Shown: piece by piece, positions 7,690-17,200 of the stretch | Layout: each line of letters begins with the position of its first letter | How positions within the stretch are numbered: the first letter of the stretch is position 1 | Source of the DNA: Bin87 sp965220505 | Lineage (GTDB): Bacteria; Chloroflexota; Dehalococcoidia; Lucifugimonadales; UBA3495 | Length of the DNA: 64,000 bases | Reading direction: 5' to 3' | Assembly (NCBI GenBank): GCA_965220505.1 | Contig: CBDCQE010000003.1 | Span: 310,001-374,000, forward strand | The notes under the pieces: generated by a model | What the model was told of the DNA's origin: nothing | The model's database searches: none | Seen by the model: the letters and a program-made list of their open reading frames with translations, nothing else | Made by a program: the position numbers and the translations under genes

Positions 7690-9126
7690 TCATGTGGTTG
7701 CGCTCGGTTCCGGACGCATCACCGGGCACCCCGCGCACATCGCGCCCCGGCTGCCGGGGATGCAGGCATGGTCGGCGGCCCCGCTTGATAGGGTAGTGTA
7801 GGACGCCGGCGTTTCCATTACTGCGGACAACGCCGGTGACTTGGGCGGCGGTAGGGCAATGCCGGCGGCCTCAGCGGCGCGACGGTCCTGTGCCTCTCCG
7901 AAGAGGTCCATGCGCAGCTGGCGACCCGACGGTGGACGCTGGCCTGGGAACACTACGTAAGGCCAGGCGCGCTTGCGCACCACGCCCATGGCCTGAAGGT
8001 CTCGCCAGTTGTCGATGCTGTGCTGGCGTCGGTTCCGCAAAATGCGGTCGGCGGACACCGGCCCGATGCCGGGGATGCGCAGCAACTGATCCCGTGAAGC
8101 GGCGTTGAGGTCGATGGGGAAGGCGTCCAGGTTCTCCATGGCGATGACGGTCTTGGGGTCCTGCTCCAACGACAGGAAACCGGAGCGGTCGAAGGCCAGG
8201 CCGATTTCGTCGCTGGAGAACCGGTAGACGCGCCGCAGCCAGTCCATCTGGTACAGCCGATGCTCCCGGCCGGCATGGACCGGCGGCTTCTCCTCCATGG
8301 GCGTGTGGGTGGCGGGCCGGAAGGGTGGGTAGTACACCCGCTTCAGGTTCCAGTCGGTGTACATCTGGTCGACGCGCCGGTAGATCTGGCGGTCCGATTC
8401 GTCGGCGGCGCCCACGACGAACTGGGTGGCTTGGCCCACCGCGCCGCCGCTGGTGGAGGCGGTTAGCTCGTTGATCCAAGCCATGGGGTCGAGGATGTCT
8501 CGTTGCAGGTCCTTGTGCGGGCTGATGCGGCGCAGCATGTCGGGTTCGGGCGTTTCGATGTTAACCGACAGGCGGCTGCCCAGCCGGTGGGCCCGCTCCA
8601 CCAGTTCGCGGCTTGCTCCCGGCATCACTTTGAGGTGGACGTACCCGCGGAAGCCGTGCTTTTTGCGGATGATCTCGACGGTCTCCACCATGCGCTGTGT
8701 GGTCTTGGTCCCGTCGCCGGCGATGCCGGAGCTGAGGAACAGGCCGTCCACGGCCAGGCGGTTGTGCAACTCCATAAAGGTGTCCGCCAGTTCCTCGCGC
8801 TTGAAGGCGTAGCGCTTGCGCGGCACGTAGATGCTGTTGGGACAGTAGGCGCAGTCCATCTTGCAGAAGTCGGTGAACATCACCCGCAGGAGGCTGATCT
8901 TCTTGCCGTTGGGCAGGCTGGACTTGTAGATGCCCGGCGTGGGGTTCTTGCGCGGGTCGGAGTAGGCGACGCGGTCGGGACCGCTGGTAGCATAGCCGCT
9001 GGCGAACTTGCCGGACCCCGCGAGGTCGGATCGACCCGTCCCGCCGGTGAGGATGTCGTCGGCGGCCACCATGCCGCCCAGGGTGCGCAGCTTGTCGTAT
9101 CGGTCGGGCGAGGACTTGATGAGCAT
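7690..9126 (-). CDS. Radical SAM protein of the putative DNA modification/repair family
   Basis: A 478-residue protein. Residues about 80-95 hold the radical SAM cluster motif CKMDCAYC (CX3CX2C). The conserved opening LRTLGGMVAADDILTGGTG, GYVHLKVMPGAS, and a C-terminal helix-hairpin-helix stretch (DAFPIDLNAASRDQLLRIPG, then GPVSADRIL) match the family described as rSAM linked to uracil-DNA glycosylase. No glycosylase gene is adjacent. The start at 9126 has AGGAG about 10 bases upstream. The C-terminal tail adds three further cysteines (CIPGSRGAMCAGC), and this tail is the segment duplicated at 7001-7060. The exact reaction of the family is unknown. Confidence 0.88.
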   Translation of the reverse strand: MLIKSSPDRYDKLRTLGGMVAADDILTGGTGRSDLAGSGKFASGYATSGPDRVAYSDPRKNPTPGIYKSSLPNGKKISLLRVMFTDFCKMDCAYCPNSIYVPRKRYAFKREELADTFMELHNRLAVDGLFLSSGIAGDGTKTTQRMVETVEIIRKKHGFRGYVHLKVMPGASRELVERAHRLGSRLSVNIETPEPDMLRRISPHKDLQRDILDPMAWINELTASTSGGAVGQATQFVVGAADESDRQIYRRVDQMYTDWNLKRVYYPPFRPATHTPMEEKPPVHAGREHRLYQMDWLRRVYRFSSDEIGLAFDRSGFLSLEQDPKTVIAMENLDAFPIDLNAASRDQLLRIPGIGPVSADRILRNRRQHSIDNWRDLQAMGVVRKRAWPYVVFPGQRPPSGRQLRMDLFGEAQDRRAAEAAGIALPPPKSPALSAVMETPASYTTLSSGAADHACIPGSRGAMCAGCPVMRPEPSATT

Positions 9127-9234
9127 GGTCAGACGTCTCCTGTGAGGCCATGGCATCAGTTGCCCGGCGATGTGGCGAACTGATGTTCGCACACGAGATC
9201 GCGGTGAGTCAACACGTGGATGTCATTCATGCAT

Positions 9235-9459
9235 ACCCGGTTTGCGGCGGGGAAACGTCGGAATCAGGTAGGAGTTACGCAGTTGGGACCGTCATTCCGG
9301 CGAAAGCCGGAATCCAGTGGCCGAAATAATTAACCATTGTTCCGAATCTTTCACATTACGACTTCTGGACTCCGGCTTTCACCGGAGCGACGGGTGTATG
9401 GCTTCAAGTGCGTAACCCCTATTGATAATCCTGATTCTGACGATTCACTAAACCGGGTA
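9235..9459. repeat. Nested palindromic repeat: one element inserted in another
   Basis: The outer arms are 9235-9268 (ACCCGGTTTGCGG to GTCGGAATCAGG) and 9428-9459 (ATCCTGATTCTGACG to AAACCGGG), reverse complements with a few mismatches. Within them, GTTACGCA (9274-9281) pairs with TGCGTAAC (9409-9416), and inside that GTCATTCCGGCG... (9291-9317) pairs with CTGGACTCCGGC... (9365-9391). The outer family recurs uninterrupted at 34095-34234 and the inner one at 17662-17743. This fills most of the gap between the radical SAM gene and the pyr operon. Confidence 0.8.
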
Positions 9460-9503
9460 CGCGCGAGCCGCCAACTCAATCTCAAAGTTCGCGGGAAGTA
9501 TGT

Positions 9504-9509
9504 TACAAT
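9504..9509 (+). promoter_or_regulatory. Candidate -10 box of the pyr operon
   Basis: TACAAT lies 18 bases before the PyrR-binding stem-loop, which would put the transcript start just ahead of the attenuator. The -35 region at the right spacing (CTCAAA) is poor, so the call rests on the -10 box and position only. Confidence 0.4.
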
Positions 9510-9526
9510 TCATTCACATACCACGC

Positions 9527-9561
9527 CGCTTTTAAGGCAGTCCGGAGAGGCTGGCAAAGCG
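9527..9561 (+). promoter_or_regulatory. PyrR-binding RNA stem-loop (anti-antiterminator)
   Basis: The core CAGTCCGGAGAGGCTG matches the known PyrR target (ARUCCNGNGAGGYU). It is closed by the outer stem CGCTTT (9527-9532) with AAAGCG (9556-9561). In Bacillus-type regulation, PyrR with UMP stabilises this loop, preventing an antiterminator and allowing the downstream terminator to form. It sits directly ahead of a terminator and pyrR, as expected. Confidence 0.9.
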
Positions 9562-9621
9562 TGAGCGCAAACGGTACCGGAGTTCGTTTACCGCAGGGTA
9601 ACGCTCCGGGTTTTGACGCAA

Positions 9622-9665
9622 CCCCGCTGGCCCGCCGGACTACGGCAGACAGCAGGGGATTTTTT
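9622..9665 (+). terminator. Intrinsic terminator of the pyr attenuator
   Basis: CCCCGCTG (9622-9629) pairs with CAGCAGGGG (9650-9658, one bulged A), followed by a run of six T (9660-9665). Together with the PyrR loop at 9527-9561 it forms a pyrimidine-responsive attenuator. Confidence 0.75.
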
Positions 9666-9734
9666 ATTACCGCCCGCAGCGACACCAAACCTCCAGCCGG
9701 CATCGACGAAACCACCGTCGCCGGCCGCGAGATC

Positions 9735-10256
9735 ATGGACGCCGACGAGATTCGGCGGGCCCTGACGCGCATGTTCCACGAGATCCTGGAGCGCAACCAC
9801 GGTGCCGATGGCCTGCTGCTGGCTGGCATACGCACCCGGGGCGTTCCCATCGCCCAGCGGTTGGCGGGACACATCATGGCATCCGAGGGCGTGGCCGTCC
9901 CGGTAGGGCACCTGGACATCAACCTTTATCGCGACGACCTGTCCGAACGGCCCCGGATGCGGGTGCGACCCACCACCATGCCGGTGGACGTGACCGGCCG
10001 GACCGTCGTGCTGTGCGACGACGTGCTCTACACCGGACGCACCGTCCGGGCCGGTATGGAGGCCATCAGCGACCTGGGCCGGCCCCTGCGCATCCAGTTG
10101 GCCGCGCTGGTGGACCGGGGCCACCGGGAGCTGCCCATCCGCGCCGACTTCGTGGGCAAGAACATTCCCACCCGGCAGTCGGAACTGGTCCGCGTCCGCC
10201 TGGCCGAGACCGACGGCATCGACGACGTGTGCATCCTGGACCGATGGGTGAGCTGA
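9735..10256 (+). CDS. pyrR: PyrR: pyr operon attenuator protein / uracil phosphoribosyltransferase
   Basis: PyrR binds the leader RNA at 9527-9561 when UMP is high and can also make UMP from uracil and PRPP. EIRRALTRMFHEILERN, LAGIRTRGVPIAQRLA, the PRPP loop VVLCDDVLYTGRTVRAGM, and LVDRGHRELPIRADFVGKNIPT are all diagnostic. From the ATG at 9735 the protein has 173 residues, about 8 fewer at the N-terminus than characterised PyrR. The frame is open back to a GTG at 9561, but that would translate through the attenuator and terminator. No standard start lies between, so the true start is uncertain. The stop shares one base with the pyrB start. Confidence 0.93.
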   Translation: MDADEIRRALTRMFHEILERNHGADGLLLAGIRTRGVPIAQRLAGHIMASEGVAVPVGHLDINLYRDDLSERPRMRVRPTTMPVDVTGRTVVLCDDVLYTGRTVRAGMEAISDLGRPLRIQLAALVDRGHRELPIRADFVGKNIPTRQSELVRVRLAETDGIDDVCILDRWVS

Positions 10257-11287
10257 TGGCGACCGGACAGGCTATCGAGACCGCCCTGGTGTCCAGCCAA
10301 GCCGCGTCGGTGGGCAGCCGGCGCCGCCACGTGCTGGACCTGGACGATTTCACCGCGGAGGAGATAATCGCCGTCCTCGACGACGCGGCCGCCATGCGCG
10401 AGGTGTTGGCGCGCGACGTCAAGAAGGTGCCCACCCTGCGCGGCAAGGTGGTGGTCACCCTGTTCTACGAGGCGAGCACCCGCACCCGCATCTCCTTCGA
10501 AGAGGCGGGCAAGATCCTCAGCGCCGACGTGATCAACATGACCGCCACCGCCAGCAGCGTGGAAAAGGGTGAGTCGCTGCTGAACACCGGCCTCACGCTG
10601 CAGGCCATGGGCGTTGACGCCATCGTAGTGCGTCACCCCCACTCCGGCGCGCCGCACTTCCTGGCCCGCACCCTGGACGACGTGTCAGTCATCAACGCCG
10701 GCGACGGCGCCCACGCCCACCCGACCCAGGGATTGCTCGACCTGTACACCGCCCGGGAGCATCTGGGCGACCTGGCCGGCCGCAAGGTGGTCATCGTGGG
10801 GGACGTGCTGCACAGCCGGGTGGCCCGCTCGGCCGTGTGGGGTTTCGCCAAATTGGGAGCCAACGTCGTGCTCTGCGGCCCGTCCACGTTGCTGCCCGAC
10901 CCCTTCACGTCGGCGGGATGGGGACCCGGCGACAACGGTGTCCACAATCCGTTGGCCAACGTGCGGGTGCAGCCGGACCTGGACGCGGCCATTGAGGGGG
11001 CCGATCTGGTGATGGCGCTGCGGCTGCAGCTGGAGCGTCAGAAGGTCGGGTTCTTCCCCAGCCTGCGGGAGTACATCCGCCGCTGGCAGGTGAACGACGT
11101 CCGCATGGCCCGGGCCAATCCCTATGCCTTGCTGATGCACCCCGGGCCGATGAACGAGGGCATCGAGGTCAGCACCGCGCTGGCCCACGGGGAACGCTCG
11201 CTCATCGAGGAGCAGGTGACCAATGGCGTGGCCATCCGCATGGCGCTGCTGTACCAACTGGTGGGTTCCGGAGCAGGCAGCGACTGA
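10256..11287 (+). CDS. pyrB: Aspartate carbamoyltransferase catalytic subunit
   Basis: A 343-residue enzyme that joins carbamoyl phosphate and aspartate, the committed step of pyrimidine synthesis. The carbamoyl-phosphate motif FYEASTRTRISFE, the mobile-loop VEKGESLLNT, HPHSGAPH, GAHAHPTQGLLDLYT and HPGPMNEGIE are in family order. The ATG at 10256 overlaps the pyrR stop (TGATG) with GGTGAG just upstream; an in-frame ATG at 10244 is also possible. No regulatory pyrI gene is present, in keeping with control by PyrR. Confidence 0.95.
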   Translation: MATGQAIETALVSSQAASVGSRRRHVLDLDDFTAEEIIAVLDDAAAMREVLARDVKKVPTLRGKVVVTLFYEASTRTRISFEEAGKILSADVINMTATASSVEKGESLLNTGLTLQAMGVDAIVVRHPHSGAPHFLARTLDDVSVINAGDGAHAHPTQGLLDLYTAREHLGDLAGRKVVIVGDVLHSRVARSAVWGFAKLGANVVLCGPSTLLPDPFTSAGWGPGDNGVHNPLANVRVQPDLDAAIEGADLVMALRLQLERQKVGFFPSLREYIRRWQVNDVRMARANPYALLMHPGPMNEGIEVSTALAHGERSLIEEQVTNGVAIRMALLYQLVGSGAGSD

Positions 11288-11289
11288 TC

Positions 11290-12666
11290 ATGGCGGCGAC
11301 AAATCACACCGGACCGACCCTCATCGCCGGCGGGCGCGTGATTGATCCCGCCAACGGCACGGATGCCGTCGCCGACGTGCTGGTCAGTGACGGTGCGGTG
11401 CGGGAAATCACCCCCAACATCCCGGCCGAATCGGTCGGCGAACACGGGCGGGTGATCGACGCCACCAGCCTGGTGGTGTCCCCCGGTTTCATCGACATCC
11501 ACGCGCACCTGCGGGAACCGGGGTACGAGTACAAGGAGACCATCGTGACGGGCGCGGCGGCAGCGGCCCGCGGCGGGTTCACCACCATCTGCGCCATGCC
11601 CAATACCGACCCGGCCGTGGACAACGAGGCGGTGGTGGAACTGGTCAATCGTCGCGCCGCCGATGCGGCGGTACGGGTCAGGGTGATCGGTTGCGTCAGC
11701 CGCCGCCGGGCTGGCCGTGAACTCGCCGACATGGAGGAATTGGCGTCCGCCGGCGTGGTCGCCTTCAGCGACGACGGCGACCCGGTGTACGACGCGGGCC
11801 TGATGCGCCTGGCCCTCACCTACAGCCGGGATCTCGGCGCGCCCATCAGCAACCACTGCCAGGACCACCAACTGTGTCCCTCCGGCGTGATGGCCGAGGG
11901 TTGGGTCAGCAGCCGGTTGGGGCTCCCTGGCATCCCCGCGGTAGCCGAGGAGGCCATGGTGGCGCGGGACATCGCGTTGGCCGAGCTTACCGGCGGCCGG
12001 CTCCACCTGGCCCATTTGAGCTCGGCAGGCAGCGTGTCCATGGTGCGTGAGGCCAAGGAACGCGGCATTCTGGTGACCGCCGAGGTTTGCCCCCATCACC
12101 TGTGGCTCACCGACGAGTGGGCCCTGGGCGGCCAGGGCGACCCCAACGCCACGGGCCTGATGTGCTATGACACGTCCACCAAGGTCTATCCGCCGCTCCG
12201 CAGTCACGTGGATGTGGCGGCGTGCCTCGCCGGCCTGGCCGACGGCGCCATCGATTGCGTCGCCACCGACCACGCTCCCCACGAGCGCGCCAGCAAGGAG
12301 TGCACCTACAACGACGCGGCCTTCGGTATCAGCGTGCTGGAAACCGCCTTGGGCACCCTGATGGCTCCGGTGCACCGGGGTTCAATCGATTTGACCACCA
12401 TGATCCACCGGCTGACCGTTGGCCCGGCCCGGGTGCTGGGCGACGCCTTCACACCCTACGCTTCCCTGTCGCCGGGAACGCCCGCCGACCTGGTGATTTT
12501 CGACCCTGACGCGCGCTGGACGGTGGACGTGAACCGGTTCGCATCCCTGGGCCGCAACACCCCGTTGGACGGCGTGGAACTGCAAGGACAAATCGCGGCC
12601 ACAATGGTCGCCGGCCGGATCGTATTCGAGGAGGAAACCCTGTTGAAGCAAGGAGCACGCGCATGA
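11290..12666 (+). CDS. pyrC: Dihydroorotase
   Basis: A 458-residue class I dihydroorotase that cyclises carbamoyl aspartate. The metal ligands are visible: DIHAHLREPG (HxH), SNHCQDH, LHLAHLSSAGS, AEVCPHHL and ATDHAPHE. It begins 2 bases after pyrB and ends with a 4-base overlap with carA, so the genes are coupled. All catalytic motifs are present, so it is probably active rather than a structural partner of PyrB. Confidence 0.95.
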   Translation: MAATNHTGPTLIAGGRVIDPANGTDAVADVLVSDGAVREITPNIPAESVGEHGRVIDATSLVVSPGFIDIHAHLREPGYEYKETIVTGAAAAARGGFTTICAMPNTDPAVDNEAVVELVNRRAADAAVRVRVIGCVSRRRAGRELADMEELASAGVVAFSDDGDPVYDAGLMRLALTYSRDLGAPISNHCQDHQLCPSGVMAEGWVSSRLGLPGIPAVAEEAMVARDIALAELTGGRLHLAHLSSAGSVSMVREAKERGILVTAEVCPHHLWLTDEWALGGQGDPNATGLMCYDTSTKVYPPLRSHVDVAACLAGLADGAIDCVATDHAPHERASKECTYNDAAFGISVLETALGTLMAPVHRGSIDLTTMIHRLTVGPARVLGDAFTPYASLSPGTPADLVIFDPDARWTVDVNRFASLGRNTPLDGVELQGQIAATMVAGRIVFEEETLLKQGARA

Positions 12667-13793
12667 CCCGTTCGGTACACCTGGCCTTGGAAGACGGTTC
12701 CGTCTTCACCGGCGAGTCATTCGGAGCGCAGCGGGACGGCTGGGGTGAAGTGGTTTTCAACACCACCATGACCGGGTACCAGGAGGTGCTGACCGACCCC
12801 TCCTACGCGGGCCAAATGGTCGCGCTCACCTATCCGTTGGTGGGCAACTACGGCATCAATCGCCGGGACTTCGAATCCCGGCGAATTCAGGTTTCGGCCC
12901 TGATCGTGCGCCAGCACTGCGACCTGCCCAGCCACGCCTCCAGCGACATGACGCTCCACGCGTTCCTGGAGGAATACAACATCCCCGGCATCAGCGGCGT
13001 GGACACCCGCGCGTTGACCCGCCGCCTGCGCACGCGAGGCGTCATGACGGGCCTGATCACCGCTGATGACCCGGACCGCGCGCTGCAACGGCTGGCCGAG
13101 ATACCCCGCTACGACGACCTGGACCTGGTGAGCACCGTCACCACGCCGGGTGCGTACGCCTGGGACCACGGTGAGCGGGAGGGCTACCCGACGTCGCCAC
13201 CGCCGGCCGGCGTTCGGCGCATCCTGGTGACCGACGCTGGCGTCAAGTACAACATCCTGCGCCTGTTGCAGAGCCGGGGCTGCGAGGTCATCACCGTGCC
13301 CGCCTACACGCCGGCGGCGGACATGCTGGCCATGCGGCCCAACGGCGTGCTGCTCTCGCCCGGTCCGGGAGACCCTGAGCTACTGGGCAACATCATCGGC
13401 AACCTGCGCCAGCTCATCGGTCAGGTTCCCATCATGGGCATCTGCCTCGGCCACCAACTGGCCGCACGCGCGCTGGGCGCGGGCACCTATAAGCTCAAGT
13501 TCGGACACCGGGGCGGCAACCATCCCGTCAAGGACCTGCTCACCGAGCAGGTGCACATCACCGCGCAGAATCACGGCTACGCGGTTTCGTCGGACAACCT
13601 GCCTCCCGGCCTTGAGGTCTCCCACATCAACCTGAACGACTACACCGTTGAGGGCCTGCGGCACCGGGAGCTGCCCTTGTTCACCATCCAGTACCACTCC
13701 GAGGCCTCGCCCGGCCCCCAGGACAACGAGTACCTCTTCGACCGCTTCCTGGCGATGGTCGACGAAGCGAAACCGGCGGGGCGGGTGGTATAG
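12663..13793 (+). CDS. carA: Carbamoyl-phosphate synthase small (glutaminase) subunit
   Basis: A 376-residue subunit that releases ammonia from glutamine for CarB. The N-terminal CPSase domain has FNTTMTGYQEVLTDPSYAGQ and GISGVDTRALTRRLR. The class I glutaminase has the nucleophile motif MGICLGHQLA and the His-Glu pair in YHSEASPGP. The ATG overlaps the pyrC stop by 4 bp. Unusually, carB does not follow directly; a 141-residue unknown gene lies between. Confidence 0.95.
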   Translation: MTRSVHLALEDGSVFTGESFGAQRDGWGEVVFNTTMTGYQEVLTDPSYAGQMVALTYPLVGNYGINRRDFESRRIQVSALIVRQHCDLPSHASSDMTLHAFLEEYNIPGISGVDTRALTRRLRTRGVMTGLITADDPDRALQRLAEIPRYDDLDLVSTVTTPGAYAWDHGEREGYPTSPPPAGVRRILVTDAGVKYNILRLLQSRGCEVITVPAYTPAADMLAMRPNGVLLSPGPGDPELLGNIIGNLRQLIGQVPIMGICLGHQLAARALGAGTYKLKFGHRGGNHPVKDLLTEQVHITAQNHGYAVSSDNLPPGLEVSHINLNDYTVEGLRHRELPLFTIQYHSEASPGPQDNEYLFDRFLAMVDEAKPAGRVV

Positions 13794-13842
13794 CATCCGT
13801 TTTCGTTAGCGCCCAACCACATTGACTGGAGTATCCATCCAA

Positions 13843-14268
13843 ATGACCGGATTTACCGCCTTTCTGCTGGAGCAGGGCATCGAGGCCCAGCTACCAATCA
13901 GCCTGAACGAAACGCTGGGCCTGCTTGAAGATACTGTGTCCACCTTTGCCCATGACGGGCACGGCTACCTGCTGGCGGCGGTGAGCCGGGGGCAACTGGG
14001 CGCCCGCTGGGAGTTGGCCGTCAAGGTGACGGACTCGGCTACCGGTCAGCCCGTCAGCGACCAGCCCGTTGGGTTCGTGCACGCCATCAACGCCGGACCC
14101 GACGCCACCGACTTTGTCATACCGCCCCGCACGCCGGAGGGCGGCATCGACCTGGCCCACTTCGACGCCGAGGGGGCGTTCTTCGGCGCGTTCATCTTCC
14201 AGATGATCAACGCGCTCACCGAGCGCAACCTCATGGAACTGCCCGGCTCCATGCCCCGTTTTTCCTGA
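13843..14268 (+). CDS. Unknown 141-residue protein between carA and carB
   Basis: Not recognised. The ATG at 13843 starts MTGFTAFLLEQGIEAQLP; an in-frame TTG lies 21 bases upstream. The protein is soluble and globular-looking, with no signal peptide, membrane helix or cysteine motif. Conserved-looking patches are AHDGHGYLLAAVSRGQLGARW and PRTPEGGIDLAHFD. Codon usage and GC match the pyr genes. The 30-base gap to carB and 49-base gap from carA place it inside the transcript. A role tied to carbamoyl-phosphate synthesis or to this operon is a guess from position only. Confidence 0.7.
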   Translation: MTGFTAFLLEQGIEAQLPISLNETLGLLEDTVSTFAHDGHGYLLAAVSRGQLGARWELAVKVTDSATGQPVSDQPVGFVHAINAGPDATDFVIPPRTPEGGIDLAHFDAEGAFFGAFIFQMINALTERNLMELPGSMPRFS

Positions 14269-14298
14269 ACACTGGTCAAGCCCACAGAGGACACTGCA

Positions 14299-17200
14299 TT
14301 GACTGACGCCCCCCAACAACCCCGCAAGGTACTGGTAATCGGCTCCGGCCCGATCGTCATCGGGCAGGCCGCCGAGTTCGACTACGCCGGCACGCAGGCG
14401 TGCAAGGCCCTACGCGAAGAGGGCGTGGTGACGGTCCTGGTCAACTCCAACCCGGCCACCATCATGACCGACCACGACGTTGCCGACCGGGTGTACATCG
14501 AACCGCTCACCGTGCCGGTGCTGGAACGTATCATCGCCACCGAGCGGCCGGATGGCGTCCTGCCCACCTTGGGCGGCCAGACCGGCCTGAACCTGGCGGT
14601 CGCCCTGGCCGACGCCGGAGTGTTGGACCGCTACAACGTGCGGCTGCTGGGAACGCCGCTGGAGACCATCCGCAAGGCCGAGGACCGGGACTTCTTCCGC
14701 CAGTTCCTGACCGATATCGGCGAACCCATGCCGCCCAACCGCACGGTCTCGAACATGGACGAGGCTATGGCCTACCGCACGGAGGTTGGGTTGCCCCTGG
14801 TGATCCGGCCGGCGTACACCCTGGGCGGCACCGGCGGCGGTATCGCCGAAACCGAGGAAGAGTTCCTTACCATTGTCGAGAGCGGTTTGGCCGCCAGCCC
14901 GATCAGCCAGGTGTTGCTGGAACGCTCACTGGTGGGCTGGAAAGAGGTCGAATACGAGGTCATCCGCGATGGGGCCGACAATTGCATCACCGTCTGCAAC
15001 ATGGAGAACTTCGACCCTATGGGGGCCCACACCGGCGACAGCATCGTCGTGGCGCCCAGCCAGACGCTGACCGACAAGGAGTACCAGATGCTCCGGACGG
15101 CCAGCCTGAAGATCATCCGGGGCCTGGGCATCGAGGGCGGGTGCAACATCCAACTGGCGCTGCGTCCGCATCCCGACGCCATGCGCAACCGTCCCGGCGA
15201 CTGGGACGCCGATTCGGACTACTACGTTATCGAGGTGAACCCCCGGGTGAGCCGCTCCTCCGCGCTGGCTAGCAAGGCGACCGGTTATCCCATCGCGCGC
15301 GTCTCGGCAAAGATCGCCGTGGGACGCCGTCTTGACGAGATACCCAATGCGGTGACGGGCAGCACGGGAGCGGCCTTCGAGCCCGCTCTGGACTACTGCG
15401 TGGTCAAGATCCCCCGCTGGCCCTTCGACAAGTTCCCCGACGGCGATCGCTCGGTTACCACCCAGATGAAGGCCACCGGCGAGGTCATGGCCATCGACCG
15501 CAGCTTCGAGGCCGCACTCCAGAAGGCCACCCGCGCCCTGGAACAGCCGAACACATCGCTGCTCTGGGAAGCCCAGGACTGGCGAAACCTCAGCATCCGA
15601 GGCGGCTACCAGCAGTTGCTGGATGCACTTCCACTTGATCCCAACGACCTCCGGCTGTGGGGGCTCACGGCAGCCTTGAGGCGGGGCGTAACCCGCGACC
15701 AACTGGTGGGCCACACCAGTATCGACCCGTGGTTCATCGCCGCCCTGGAGCGCATCGTCGACCAGGAGCGGCGGCTCCTGGGCAACCCGCTGACGCCGCC
15801 CACCCTGCTCGCTTCCAAGCGACTGGGTTTTGCGGACGCGGAGATCGCGACCCTCTCGGGACTGCTGCCGGAGCAGGTGCGTCAACTGCGCCTGCAACAC
15901 GGGATCAAGCCCGTATTCAAGATGGTTGACACCTGCGCGGCCGAGTTCGAGGCGGCCACGCCCTACTACTACAGCGCCTACGATACCGAAAACGAGGCGC
16001 CGCCGTTGGAGGGCCGCAAGGCCATCGTCATCGGCAGCGGCCCGATACGGATCGGGCAGGGCATAGAGTTCGATTACTGCAGCGTGCACGCGGCCTGGGC
16101 TCTCTCGCAGGAGGGGGTCGCCAGCATCATGGTCAACTCCAACCCGGAGACGGTGTCCACCGACTTCGATACCAGCGACCGGCTCTACTTCGAGCCGCTG
16201 GATGAGGAAGCGGTTCGAGACATCATCGATAACGAGACGGTTGACGACAAACCGCCGCCCAGCCTGGTGCAGTTCGGTGGGCAGACCGCCATCAACCTGT
16301 CGCAGTCCCTGGCCGCCGCTGGCCTGCCCATCCTGGGCTCCAGCGCGGAGGCCATCGACATCGCCAGCGACCGGCAGAAGTTCGAACGTTTCCTGGTGGA
16401 TCTGGGCATTCCACAGCCGCCGGGCGCGACTGTTCAGTCCGTGGACCAGGCGCTGCGGGTGGCGCAACGGATCGGATACCCGGTGGTGGTGCGGCCCAGC
16501 TACGTGCTGGGCGGGCGCGCCATGGAAATCGTGCGCAACGCCACGGAGCTGATCCGCTACCTGACCATTGCCACCGAGGTCACGCCGGAGCGCGAGGTGC
16601 TGGTGGACCACTACATGGAGGGCCGCGAGTGCGAGGTGGACGCCATCTGCGACGGCAAGCAGGTGCTCATCCCCGGCATCATGGAGCACGTGGAGCGTGC
16701 CGGCGTCCACAGCGGCGATTCCATGGCCATCTATCCTGGCCTGAACCTGACCGAAGAGGAAGTCGACACGCTGGTGGACTACACCACCCGCATCGGTCTG
16801 GCCCTGGGCGTGCGCGGGCTGATGAACATCCAGTTCGTCCTGCAGGGCGGCAATGCCTACCGGAGCCCCAGCGTCAGCCCGTCCGACGACGCGAACGACA
16901 CCACCGTGTACGTCCTGGAAGTCAACCCCCGGGGCAGCCGGACCATTCCGTTCATATCCAAGGTCACGGGCGTACCCGTGGCCAACCTGGCCACCCGCGT
17001 GATGCTCAACGCCGAGCTGGCGGACATGGGTTACCAGGGCGGCCTCTGGCCCAGGCAGAAGCTGGTAGGCATCAAGGCTCCGGTGTTCTCCATGTCTAAG
17101 CTGGTGGGTGTTGACTGGTACATGGGGCCGGAGATGAAATCCACCGGCGAGGTCATGGGCATCGACCGGGACTTCACCGGCGCGCTGACCAAGGCGTTGC

